Source: Bacteroidota bacterium (GTDB taxonomy: Bacteria; Bacteroidota; Ignavibacteria; SZUA-365). Taken from it: a stretch of DNA of 59,679 nucleotides. Numbering within the stretch: the first letter of the stretch is position 1; the number at the start of each line of letters is the position of its first letter. Shown here piece by piece: positions 1-7,054 of the stretch. The DNA lies in the NCBI GenBank assembly GCA_003246455.1, contig QKAF01000154.1, positions 1 to 59,679 of the forward strand, written 5' to 3'. A program made the position numbers and the translations under genes. Below the pieces are notes generated by a model. That model made no database searches and was not told where the DNA came from. It worked only from the letters and a program-made list of their open reading frames with translations.

Positions 1-745
1 GCGGAGAACGCATACGGGAGACGCGGGGCTCGGCGGGGATGCCGGCGTCGGTCAGCATGTCGGCGTCGGCCGGCATGCCGGTTTCGGACACCGCCCCGGT
101 TTCGGACACCACCCCGGTTTCGGCGGCGCTGCCGGCTGCCGTTGCGGCATCCGACGTCGAGGTGCCGGTAATCGAAGCCGCTTCCGGGCCACGGGTGCGC
201 GGAGGGAGATTCGCGGACGATTGCCCTTCCCGCGCGTCAGGGGAGGCCTGGTCCGGGGTCATGGCGACCGGCGGAACCGATTCCGCATGCGGTCGGGATG
301 CGGGCGTCGATGATCGCACCGACGCGGGCGGCGTCAGCGGCGTTTCGCTTTCAGATGAGGACCAGCCGGGTCCGTAAATGCCGAAAATCAGCAGTGCGGT
401 GGCGACCGCGGAAAACGCGGCGGTGTACAGGTACCGGCGATTTGCGACGACGCGCGTTCGAAGGAAGAGGATGGCGCTTCCCGCCCCGCGGCGCAGACGC
501 TGCCCGGTGGTCAGGGGAGTTTCAATGGGAGGAATGAGGCCGAGCGTTGTAAACAACTGCTGAGACACATGCGACGGTGTCGTAATCCCGGCCACATCCT
601 CCTGTATTATGGAATGCAGCTTCAGATGCGCGGTAAATTCACGCCGAAGCTCCGGATCGAGCGCCATCTGTCCGAACAGGACATCTTCGAGCGGCTCCTC
701 GAGGCCTTCATCAAAAAAGCGGTGAAGTAATTCCGTGTTCTGCAT
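1..745 (-). CDS. Membrane anti-sigma-like protein, cut by the left window edge
   Basis: The reading frame opens at ATG 745 and stays open to base 1, so about 248 N-terminal residues are visible and the C-terminus is missing. Residues 1-70 form a helical cytoplasmic segment with a DPELRREFTAHLKLH stretch. One membrane helix follows at about 105-124 (YLYTAAFSAVATALLIF), then a long Pro/Ser/Thr/Ala-rich, presumably extracytoplasmic tail. There is no zinc-binding HxxxCxxC motif. It lies directly downstream of an ECF sigma gene (gap 33 bp) and has the same layout as the protein at 6242-7051, which also follows an ECF sigma gene. An anti-sigma role is inferred from position and topology, not from a recognised domain. 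No good Shine-Dalgarno precedes the start, so translation may be coupled to the sigma gene. Confidence 0.7.
   Translation of the reverse strand, partial: MQNTELLHRFFDEGLEEPLEDVLFGQMALDPELRREFTAHLKLHSIIQEDVAGITTPSHVSQQLFTTLGLIPPIETPLTTGQRLRRGAGSAILFLRTRVVANRRYLYTAAFSAVATALLIFGIYGPGWSSSESETPLTPPASVRSSTPASRPHAESVPPVAMTPDQASPDAREGQSSANLPPRTRGPEAASITGTSTSDAATAAGSAAETGVVSETGAVSETGMPADADMLTDAGIPAEPRVSRMRSP
80..123. repeat. 18-bp tandem repeat, about 2.4 copies
   Basis: Units at 80-97 and 98-115 differ at a single base and are followed by an 8-bp partial unit (116-123). They lie inside the anti-sigma-like gene and encode repeated SETG(A/V)V-type residues in its extracytoplasmic tail. The unit length is a multiple of three, so copy-number change would keep the frame. 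Confidence 0.8.
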
Positions 746-778
746 TGTTTCGTCTATTCTGTCTCTGACATTTTCATT

Positions 779-1342
779 CTATCGGATGAGATCACTGATA
801 TACGGGGCGAGAATACTTTTCACCTGGTCCTTCGCTCGCATGACGCGAACTTTCAGCGACGATACCGAATCGCCCGTGATCTCGGAAATTTCCTTGTATG
901 AGAGCCCCTGATAAAAGCGCAGGACGAAGGCCTCGCGGTACGGCAGATCCAGCAGTTCCAGTGCCGACGAGATCATGTTCAGCAGTTCGCTGCGCTCATA
1001 CAGCGGCGCATGGCTCGCGATCGCCTCGTCATCGAACGGCGACCAGAACACCTTGTTCCGGCGCGTGTTGAGAAAGACGTTCCTCGCGCTCGTGAGCAGG
1101 TAGGCGAGGATATTGCTTACCATTTCGTCCTGCTTCTGCGTCTGGCGGTAGAACCGCGTGAACGTTTCCTGGAAAACATCCCCCGCATCGTCCGGATTTC
1201 CTGTCATGCGCAGGCAAAAAACGTACACCCGCCTTTCGTACCGCGAAAAGAGTTCGCGGAACGCCGCATCCTTCTCCTTGCCGCTCTGCTTGAACGCCGC
1301 GAAGAGCTGTTCGTCGGTATATTGACTATAGTCTTTTGACAT
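779..1342 (-). CDS. ECF-family RNA polymerase sigma factor
   Basis: This 187-residue protein has sigma region 2 (LFSRYERRVYVFCLRMTG followed by DAGDVFQETFTRFY) and region 4 (LDLPYREAFVLRFYQGLSYKEISEI, then a helix with SVSSLKVRVMRAKD). Region 3 is lacking, which is the ECF layout. It redirects RNA polymerase to a specific promoter set. The start at 1342 (MSKDYSQYT) gives the normal ECF length; the longer upstream frame adds sequence with no sigma similarity. Its own promoter (1394-1421) carries the TGTAAC element also found before the second ECF gene, which suggests autoregulation. The downstream neighbour is a membrane anti-sigma-like protein. Confidence 0.93.
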   Translation of the reverse strand: MSKDYSQYTDEQLFAAFKQSGKEKDAAFRELFSRYERRVYVFCLRMTGNPDDAGDVFQETFTRFYRQTQKQDEMVSNILAYLLTSARNVFLNTRRNKVFWSPFDDEAIASHAPLYERSELLNMISSALELLDLPYREAFVLRFYQGLSYKEISEITGDSVSSLKVRVMRAKDQVKSILAPYISDLIR

Positions 1343-1393
1343 GCGCCTGCCGTACAGGAAGCACCTTGACGGAGGAAACGGTGTACGAATGCA

Positions 1394-1421
1394 TAGACAC
1401 GTTTGTTCGAGGACGGTTACA
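1394..1421 (-). promoter_or_regulatory. Putative ECF-sigma promoter (TGTAAC-N17-GTCTA)
   Basis: On the minus strand TGTAAC (1421-1416) is followed after 17 bp by GTCTA (1398-1394), about 50 bp upstream of the ECF sigma start. The same arrangement, TGTAAC-N17-GTCAC, lies upstream of the second ECF gene at 5630-5657. TGTAAC-type -35 elements with GTC-containing -10 elements are typical of ECF sigma factors in this phylum. The shared motif in two otherwise unrelated intergenic regions supports autoregulation. Confidence 0.6.
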
Positions 1422-1440
1422 GAAATAATCCTCCCCCTGC

Positions 1441-2067
1441 CTAGCCTCCGAGTCCGATCGCATGCCAGAATGTGCGAAGCGCGGAGGGATCCAGGGCCGC
1501 CGTCAGGAGCAGACCGGAAACGGCGCCGTAAATATGGACATCGTGCGCTACATTGTCCCATTTGCGCCGTGCTCCGTACATGCTTCCCGCGATGAACAGC
1601 AGGGCGAACACGGGCCATGGGAGAGGCACCGGGAGAAACAGAAGCATGACCTTTGCCTCGGGGAAATACAGCATTCCAGCGAAAAACAGGCCGGAAACGG
1701 CTCCGGATGCGCCAAGCGCACGATATTCGGGGTCATTCCGGCGTCGAATCGCCGGGATGAGTCCCGAAATAAGCAGGGATCCGAAGTAAATGGCGAGAAA
1801 AGCGGAGGTTCCAGCCGCGGCTTCGACGTACATCGCTACCGAATAGAGTGCGATGAGGTTGAACAGGAGATGCATCAGGTCCGCGTGCAGAAAACCGGAA
1901 ATGAGCAGTCTTTCGACCTGTTTTCCATGAAATATGCTCCATGGATGCAATACAAAACGGTCGGTGAACGTCCTGCTGCGAAAACCGATAACGCTCAGGA
2001 TCAGTATGGCACTGATGATCCCGGCGGAAGCGGGGGCATGGGAAAACATGAACTGGATCTGGGACAT
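1441..2067 (-). CDS. Rhomboid family intramembrane serine protease
   Basis: This 208-residue polytopic protein carries the rhomboid signatures: HADLMHLLFN (His61, His66 and Asn70), GASGAVSG with the catalytic Ser121, and AHDVHIYG with the catalytic His (His178, with His175 nearby). Rhomboids cleave single-pass membrane proteins inside the bilayer. ATG 2067 is chosen because it opens just before the first hydrophobic segment; an in-frame ATG upstream (2133) would add 22 polar residues. It lies upstream of, and in the same direction as, the first ECF sigma/anti-sigma pair, so a role in clipping membrane anti-sigma factors is conceivable, but that is inference only. No clear ribosome-binding site is seen. 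Confidence 0.88.
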   Translation of the reverse strand: MSQIQFMFSHAPASAGIISAILILSVIGFRSRTFTDRFVLHPWSIFHGKQVERLLISGFLHADLMHLLFNLIALYSVAMYVEAAAGTSAFLAIYFGSLLISGLIPAIRRRNDPEYRALGASGAVSGLFFAGMLYFPEAKVMLLFLPVPLPWPVFALLFIAGSMYGARRKWDNVAHDVHIYGAVSGLLLTAALDPSALRTFWHAIGLGG

Positions 2068-2195
2068 TGGCGATGCCGCTCGTTGACGTTCGTTGTATAT
2101 TGCATGATACGGCATCGACAGCCGCAGGCGCAAGCGTCGGCTGTCACCCGTAATTCACTCTCTCAGATTCAACTTCATCGTAACGGAAGGACAGC

Positions 2196-2657
2196 ATGCA
2201 GCTGCGCGACCTTTTTCTTCGCACCCTCGATTTCAGCACCCGTGCAAATCAGCGCATCATCGAGGCGCTGCGGACCGCCAGTCACCCCTCCGAAGAAGCC
2301 GTCGGCCTGCTGGCGCACATGCTGCAGGCGGAGAAACTCTGGTTTCTGCGGCTCGAGGGTTTCGATTCCGGCAATGTGGCCGTTTGGCCGGCGCTCACGC
2401 TCAACGAGTGCGAAGATCTCGCACGGATCACCGCGGACGCTGCCCGGACGTACATCCGAAATCTCGCGGACGAGGATTTCGATCAGCGCGTCCATTACCG
2501 CACGACGAAGGGCGAGGTGTATGAAAACACGGTCGCGGACATTCTTTCTCACGTTTCCCACCACGGGGCCTACCACCGCGCGCAGATAAATCGGATTCTT
2601 CGGGAACAGGGCGGTACCCCCGCCATCGTCGACTTCATCGCCCTCGCCAGACGCTGA
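2196..2657 (+). CDS. DinB family protein (putative metal-dependent hydrolase or thiol transferase)
   Basis: The 153-residue protein matches the DinB four-helix-bundle fold. It has the three-histidine metal site: His41 in LLAHMLQAEKLW, then His123 and His127 in HHGAYHRAQ near the C-terminus. Family members include damage-inducible proteins and bacillithiol- or mycothiol-dependent enzymes; the substrate here cannot be told from sequence. Length is normal for the family. It is transcribed divergently from the rhomboid gene and converges on the alkaline phosphatase gene. The start ATG opens immediately on the first helix. Confidence 0.88.
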   Translation: MQLRDLFLRTLDFSTRANQRIIEALRTASHPSEEAVGLLAHMLQAEKLWFLRLEGFDSGNVAVWPALTLNECEDLARITADAARTYIRNLADEDFDQRVHYRTTKGEVYENTVADILSHVSHHGAYHRAQINRILREQGGTPAIVDFIALARR

Positions 2658-2716
2658 GCCCCCCGATGGTCCGCTCCTGATCAGTCGGCAGATGCTGCGA
2701 GCCTCGCCGCAGGGCC

Positions 2717-3796
2717 TTACTGCAGGAGCTTCTGCAGCATTGCGCCGATGTCGCAATTGCGGTGCATTCCTCCGAACATCGCGGAAGACGGGCCGTAGGC
2801 GAGCACCGGCACCATGTTCGCCGTATGCTCTCCCCAGATCCATCGCCCCTGCATGTCAGAGCCGTCAGGCTGCTCTCCGATGACCGCGAGACCGCCGGTT
2901 TCGTGATCCGCGGTTACCACGACCAGGGTGGCCTCGTCCTGTTTCGCGAATGCGAGGGCGGCGGCAATTGCGCCGTTGAAATCGCGAAGTTCCGCGAGGA
3001 GCGCAGGAAAATCATTGTCGTGCGCCGCCCAGTCGATCTGCGAACCTTCGACCATGAGCACGAAGCCGTTTGCGTTTTTCGAAAGCAGCCCGATCGCGGA
3101 TTCCACGAGTTCCTTTTCCGAATAGGTCCGGCGGGAGGCGGCGGGCAGCGCCTCGTCGGCGAGGAGCCAGAGCAGCCGGCCCTGTTTCGGGAGCGCCGAC
3201 GCCGGGGAATGGACGTAGGAATAGCCCGCGCGCGACATTTCCGCTGCGAGATTTCTTCCGTCCGTCCGTTCACCCCCGCTCCCGTTCGGAAGGAAAAATT
3301 TCCTTCCTCCCCCGATAATGACGTCCGCGTTCGAAACGGCGATCTGCTCGGCGATATCGAATTCAAGCTCGCGATTCTCTACATGCGACAGGAAACTTGC
3401 CGGCGTCGCGTGGGTGATCGAACTCGTGGCGATGACGCCCGTGGCTTTCCCCTGCGCACGCGCAGCTTCCAGAAGCGTCCGAAGCGGCATGCCGTCGGGA
3501 CCCACCGCAAGCCGGTAATTGTTCGTCCGCTGTCCGGTGCTCAGGGCGGTGCCGCCTGCCGCGGACTCGGTCACCAGGTCATTGAGCGAGGACGTTGCGG
3601 AAAAGCCCCCGACCGGAAACGCATCGAGCGCGATCTCGCCGAGCGCCGTTTTCATTGCCGTGAGCTGCCCCGTGCCCATCCCGTCGCCGATGAGGAGAAT
3701 CACGTTGCGCGGCGGCGCGGACTGCGCCGAAGCGGAAGCGCCCACGCCGAGCAGAATCGTCGTGATGAGGAATGCAGCGAGGACCAGGCGCTTCAT
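2717..3796 (-). CDS. phoA: Secreted alkaline phosphatase, PhoA type
   Basis: This 359-residue phosphomonoesterase has a signal peptide (residues 1-24, ending ASAQ). It hydrolyses phosphate esters in the periplasm. Metal and catalytic residues are visible: Asp38 in LIGDGMG, nucleophile Ser78 in VTESAAGGTA, Arg142, Asp255 and His259 in EGSQIDWAAH, Asp297 and His298 in TADHETGG, and His324 in GEHTAN. The E. coli Asp153/Lys328 pair is His129/Trp256 here, as in the cold-active TAB5 enzyme, and Glu replaces the Asp before the nucleophile. It is the last gene of a four-gene envelope operon; its ATG overlaps the stop of the peroxiredoxin-like gene by 4 bp. Confidence 0.93.
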   Translation of the reverse strand: MKRLVLAAFLITTILLGVGASASAQSAPPRNVILLIGDGMGTGQLTAMKTALGEIALDAFPVGGFSATSSLNDLVTESAAGGTALSTGQRTNNYRLAVGPDGMPLRTLLEAARAQGKATGVIATSSITHATPASFLSHVENRELEFDIAEQIAVSNADVIIGGGRKFFLPNGSGGERTDGRNLAAEMSRAGYSYVHSPASALPKQGRLLWLLADEALPAASRRTYSEKELVESAIGLLSKNANGFVLMVEGSQIDWAAHDNDFPALLAELRDFNGAIAAALAFAKQDEATLVVVTADHETGGLAVIGEQPDGSDMQGRWIWGEHTANMVPVLAYGPSSAMFGGMHRNCDIGAMLQKLLQ

Positions 3797-4497
3797 GGAT
3801 TCTCCGCCCCTGCTTCAGAATCATCCAGCGGCTGGCGGCGGACAATCGCGCAGCCGAGGGATATTTTCTCCCTGTCGCGAAGCGGTTTCCCGGAAAGCAG
3901 CGAATCGAGCGCGAGCCGAAGGGATTCTTCTTCCACGAAGAGCCCGCTCTTGTCATCGTCGATACGGCCGTGGTACTGCAGCACCCAGCTGGAATCAAAA
4001 ACGAATACTTCCGGCGTGACGGTGGCATGCATCAGGTCTGCCGCGACCGACATTTCATCGCGGTACACCGGCAGAGGATATTCCTTGCGCTGGATATACG
4101 AGACGAGACCGTCGATGTTTTCGTCCGCGCTCGCGTTGATTGCGATGAACGATACCCCGCGCGATCTGAAGCGGTCGCGGAGGGCGCCGAGACGCCCGAT
4201 GTACCCGTCGGAACAGGGGCATTTGTAGGAACAGAAAATTGCCACGGTAAAACGGCGTCCTCCCAATTCCGACAGCATGACCGGGGAGCGCTCCATGCTT
4301 ACGAGCGCGACGTCTTCCATCGGCCGGGCGAAAAGCGGTGTGACGACGGAAGCACCGTCGTCCGCGCAGACCAGCGGGGACTCCACCGCCTGGGTATCAT
4401 TATTGCCCGTCAGCCAGACGACCAGCGCAAGCACCCCCAGCGCGGCAATGAAAAGCGTAATACGGGGGATCGAACTTCGGAGCAGTGTAGCGCTCAC
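3793..4497 (-). CDS. Membrane-anchored peroxiredoxin-like thioredoxin-fold protein (CPC motif)
   Basis: The protein has 234 residues: an N-terminal signal anchor (about 14-30), then an AhpC/TSA-like fold. The active-site region is FCSYKCPCSDGY with Cys89, Cys93 and Cys95, followed by the family features TPEVFVFD, YHGRIDD and SLGCAIVR. This pattern fits the PRX-like/redoxin group rather than classical TlpA (CxxC). The spacing CxxxCP also recalls copper-handling SCO proteins. A role as a periplasmic thiol oxidoreductase is likely; the partner is unknown. The start is GTG at 4497, overlapping the HMA lipoprotein stop (GTGA), and the stop overlaps the phosphatase start, so the genes are translationally coupled. 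Confidence 0.8.
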   Translation of the reverse strand: MSATLLRSSIPRITLFIAALGVLALVVWLTGNNDTQAVESPLVCADDGASVVTPLFARPMEDVALVSMERSPVMLSELGGRRFTVAIFCSYKCPCSDGYIGRLGALRDRFRSRGVSFIAINASADENIDGLVSYIQRKEYPLPVYRDEMSVAADLMHATVTPEVFVFDSSWVLQYHGRIDDDKSGLFVEEESLRLALDSLLSGKPLRDREKISLGCAIVRRQPLDDSEAGAENP

Positions 4498-4805
4498 TCC
4501 TCGACCTCCGCCGGATCCGCGAATCCCAGCGTGATGATCATGTCATGAAGCTTCTCTGCCGACGTCAGTGCGGTATCTACGTGGACGTAGACATCCTTGC
4601 TGGCGAGGTCCGCGCGTACGGAGTCGACACCGGGCATTTTCGCGAATGTCTCCTCCACCGTCGCGGTACAGCCGTCGCAGTGCATGCCCGGCGCGGTCAG
4701 ATGGACCTCCACGTACGTGTCCTGATCCGTGGTGCATGACGAGAGGAACAGAAGCGCCGCGAACGGAAGGAGCGCGCGCAGCGCCTTTACTGCAGATATT
4801 TTCAT
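4494..4805 (-). CDS. HMA-domain lipoprotein (periplasmic heavy-metal binding)
   Basis: This 103-residue protein begins with a lipoprotein signal peptide (FAALLFLSSC, lipidated Cys24). A single heavy-metal-associated domain follows, with the metal motif GMHCDGC (Cys43 and Cys46). HMA domains bind Cu(I), Hg(II) or Zn(II). Most are cytoplasmic chaperones or ATPase domains, so a lipid-anchored one is closer in location to MerP. The start at 4805 lies 2 bp after the DUF192 stop; an in-frame ATG at 4823 would put charged residues before the signal peptide. It overlaps the downstream CPC-redoxin gene by 4 bp. Confidence 0.85.
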   Translation of the reverse strand: MKISAVKALRALLPFAALLFLSSCTTDQDTYVEVHLTAPGMHCDGCTATVEETFAKMPGVDSVRADLASKDVYVHVDTALTSAEKLHDMIITLGFADPAEVEE

Positions 4806-4807
4806 CC

Positions 4808-5407
4808 TTATTTCCTTATCCATTGAACCATATCCCCTTCCGCCACCCCGTGGCGGTCGGCAAAGCCGGCATTGACTTCGACGACGTATGTCGCCGGTGC
4901 GGTCGACGGTACGGATTCTTCGGAATACGGCACGGTATTACGCTGAATCGTCACGATCTTTTTTCCTCGGTTCACAAAAATGATATCGAGCGGCAGCGGC
5001 GTGTTTGCCATCCAGAAGGATCGAAAATCTTCATCGGGAAAGATGAAGAGCATTCCCTGGTTCTCGCCGATGTGCTGCCTTCCCATCAGTCCCTGGGTCC
5101 GCGATACCTCGTCTTCCGCGATCTCGATGCCAACAGTGGTACGCACGGAACCGTCGGGCGCCAGGAAGGAGAGTGTGGCGTCCTCGCGCATTTCCAGGGA
5201 ACGCGCATTGTCATTTCCTCCGGCATCCTCGGTGTGCCGTTCCGCAGATTGCTCGGCAAGCACCCGGCTCACCTCTGGATCACGCTGATCGATCATGACG
5301 CGGGAGATGAAATAGAAGGCGACCGCCAGTATGAGAACGCTTCCGCCGATGATAATCAGTGGGGATACCTTGTTTCTGCGTCCGGGGGAGGGGTTGTTTT
5401 TTGTCAT
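4808..5407 (-). CDS. DUF192 membrane-anchored protein
   Basis: The 199-residue protein has an N-terminal membrane anchor (about 16-36), a polar linker, and a C-terminal DUF192 domain. Typical motifs are visible: VGIEIAEDEVSRTQGLMGR, GMLFIFP, FWMANTPLPLDIIFV and EVNAGFADRHGV. DUF192 proteins are small secreted or anchored beta proteins of unclear function, sometimes found with halophilic or metal-related genes. ATG 5407 is preferred because it opens just before the anchor. It is the first gene of the operon DUF192 - HMA lipoprotein - CPC redoxin - alkaline phosphatase, and its stop is 2 bp from the next start. Confidence 0.87.
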   Translation of the reverse strand: MTKNNPSPGRRNKVSPLIIIGGSVLILAVAFYFISRVMIDQRDPEVSRVLAEQSAERHTEDAGGNDNARSLEMREDATLSFLAPDGSVRTTVGIEIAEDEVSRTQGLMGRQHIGENQGMLFIFPDEDFRSFWMANTPLPLDIIFVNRGKKIVTIQRNTVPYSEESVPSTAPATYVVEVNAGFADRHGVAEGDMVQWIRK

Positions 5408-5736
5408 ATCCGTCTGTCGATTGAAATCACTCCAGAAAGAAAAATACGGAAAACCGGGGGCTCTGCCGCATCGCCATGCATTTCTAACAAAAAAACTCGA
5501 TAATGCGCTCCCTGCGCCCCCTGGAAATAAATCGCGCGCGCAGAGAGAAGCCGCCGCCGGGGCAAGCACAAAGCATTGATTTTTCGTATCTTCGGGACGT
5601 ACGGTCGTCCCGTTCACGACGATCAATCCTGTAACTTTCCCTCGTTCGCATTGTCACTTTCCTGCGGCCGATAAAAGAACAGCTGTACGGCCGCCGAGAT
5701 TATCACGAACGACGGAGCTGGTAAGTCGAAGCCTCC
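5408..5736. other. 329-bp divergent intergenic region
   Basis: No credible gene lies between the DUF192 and second ECF sigma starts. The region holds the putative ECF promoter at 5630-5657 and a short perfect hairpin at 5594-5611 (GGGACG, 6-nt loop, CGTCCC) just upstream of it. Any promoter for the leftward DUF192 operon should also lie here, but I see no convincing one. Confidence 0.7.
5630..5657 (+). promoter_or_regulatory. Putative ECF-sigma promoter (TGTAAC-N17-GTCAC)
   Basis: TGTAAC at 5630-5635 and GTCAC at 5653-5657 are separated by 17 bp. Both elements and the spacing match the sequence before the first ECF gene (1394-1421). Transcription would begin near 5665, giving a leader of about 70 nt before the sigma start at 5737. 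Confidence 0.6.
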
Positions 5737-6255
5737 ATGACAGAACGCGAACGTCGCAAGCGTTTCGATGAGATTTACGCGTCCTACGACCGTCGCGTCC
5801 TCGCGTATTGCATCTATGTCACCAGCGACCGTGATCTGGCGAACGACGTGTTCCAGGAAGTTTTCGTGAAAGCGTACCAGGCCCTGCATACGCTCCGTGA
5901 CCAGGATAAGGAAGCGAACTGGCTCTTCCGCATCGCCCGCAACGAGTGTCTCAACGCGCTGAAATCCCGGCAGCGCAGCGACCGCCGCAACATTCCGCTC
6001 GATTATGCGTCAGAGCCTGTTGCGGAGACTGAAAGTCTTGCCACCCGCGATGCCCATGAGCAGCTGCGCAAGGCGATCGACCAGCTGCCGCAGGACTACC
6101 GGGAGGCGCTGCTTCTCGCCGAGTTCGAAGGGTTCGCACTCAAGGAAATCGCCGAGATCACGGGTGCGTCGCTTTCCAACGTCAAAGTGCGCATCCATCG
6201 CGCGAAACAGAAACTGCATTCCATTCTCGAACCGATATTGAATGATTATGAATGA
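5737..6255 (+). CDS. ECF-family RNA polymerase sigma factor
   Basis: The 172-residue sigma factor has region 2 (FDEIYASYDRRVLAYCIYVT, then DLANDVFQEVFVKAYQAL, with WLFRIARNECLNALKS) and region 4 (QLPQDYREALLLAEFEGFALKEIAEI, then SLSNVKVRIHRAKQKL). No region 3 or extra domain is present. It is the first gene of a rightward operon with a membrane anti-sigma-like protein, a secreted barrel protein and a small envelope protein. The stop overlaps the next start region by 14 bp. It is a paralogue of the factor at 779-1342 and shares its promoter motif. Confidence 0.94.
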   Translation: MTERERRKRFDEIYASYDRRVLAYCIYVTSDRDLANDVFQEVFVKAYQALHTLRDQDKEANWLFRIARNECLNALKSRQRSDRRNIPLDYASEPVAETESLATRDAHEQLRKAIDQLPQDYREALLLAEFEGFALKEIAEITGASLSNVKVRIHRAKQKLHSILEPILNDYE

Positions 6256-7051
6256 GCGCATCCAGGAACTGATCTCCGCTTACCTGCATCGCGGCAGCAC
6301 GCCGGAACAGGAGCGTGAGTTATTCGAAGCCTGCAGCAGAAATCCCGAAACCGCGGAACTGCTTCGCCAGCATCTCGTGCTGTCGCTGAAGCTCCGCGGA
6401 TTGCGTGACGATGTGCAGGTCCCCTCCGATCTGCAGAGTACCGTGCTCCGCCGCATCAACTCGCTCGAGGCCGAGGGACTGCGCAGTGAAACACTGCCGT
6501 CCGCCACTGCTGTCGATCAGGACGGGAAACGGCGCTTTGGACTCATACATCTGTTCGGCACGGGCCTTGCGACAGCCGCCTGCGCCGTCGCCATCCTTCT
6601 TCTGAGCGGGAGTCCGGATCAGGAACCGGCTGCCCGCCTCCAGACTGTTGCACAGGTGCAGGATACAGTGTATATCGTAGAGAAAGACACCGTGACGCAG
6701 CTTCGTGAGGTCGAGCGTCCGGTGTATATCGTCCGCAACGTCCCCGCAGAACCCGTGCTTGAATCGCCGGCCACAAACGACCAGGGAGACCTTGCGGCGA
6801 AAGCCGGTAACAATGCTCCCGTGCGGGAGACCGTCAGCGATCCTGCAACGCAGGCGAACCGCGAAGCGCCGGCGCCGGTATCCCCGGCCCGTATTCCGAC
6901 ACGGGCGGAAGACCTGCCTGCACTGGCGGAAATGCAGCCCGGCGAGGCAGCGACCCGTGAAGCAAAAACGGAGAATTACATCGAACAGTACAACAGCATG
7001 CTGGTATCCGTTGAAACTGTTCGCCTCTCCTCGAAGGACCGCATCCACTAA
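6242..7051 (+). CDS. Membrane anti-sigma-like protein
   Basis: This is a 269-residue protein; ATG 6248 is an equally possible start. It has a helical N-terminal domain (NPETAELLRQHLVLSLKLRG, then PSDLQSTVLRRI), one membrane helix at about 96-118, and a long Pro/Ala/Glu-rich extracytoplasmic part ending in a Tyr/Asn/Val-rich segment. It lacks the zinc anti-sigma motif. It resembles the truncated protein at 1-745 in domain order and in the spacing of helices, and both follow ECF sigma genes. Its reading frame overlaps the sigma stop, pointing to coupled translation. An anti-sigma role is inferred from context. Confidence 0.72.
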   Translation: MIMNERIQELISAYLHRGSTPEQERELFEACSRNPETAELLRQHLVLSLKLRGLRDDVQVPSDLQSTVLRRINSLEAEGLRSETLPSATAVDQDGKRRFGLIHLFGTGLATAACAVAILLLSGSPDQEPAARLQTVAQVQDTVYIVEKDTVTQLREVERPVYIVRNVPAEPVLESPATNDQGDLAAKAGNNAPVRETVSDPATQANREAPAPVSPARIPTRAEDLPALAEMQPGEAATREAKTENYIEQYNSMLVSVETVRLSSKDRIH

Positions 7052-7054
7052 TAC

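Noticed and set aside
754-777. A 7-residue mini-ORF between the first sigma gene and the anti-sigma-like gene
   Set aside because: It is too short to judge, with no Shine-Dalgarno; a role in translational coupling is possible but unsupported.
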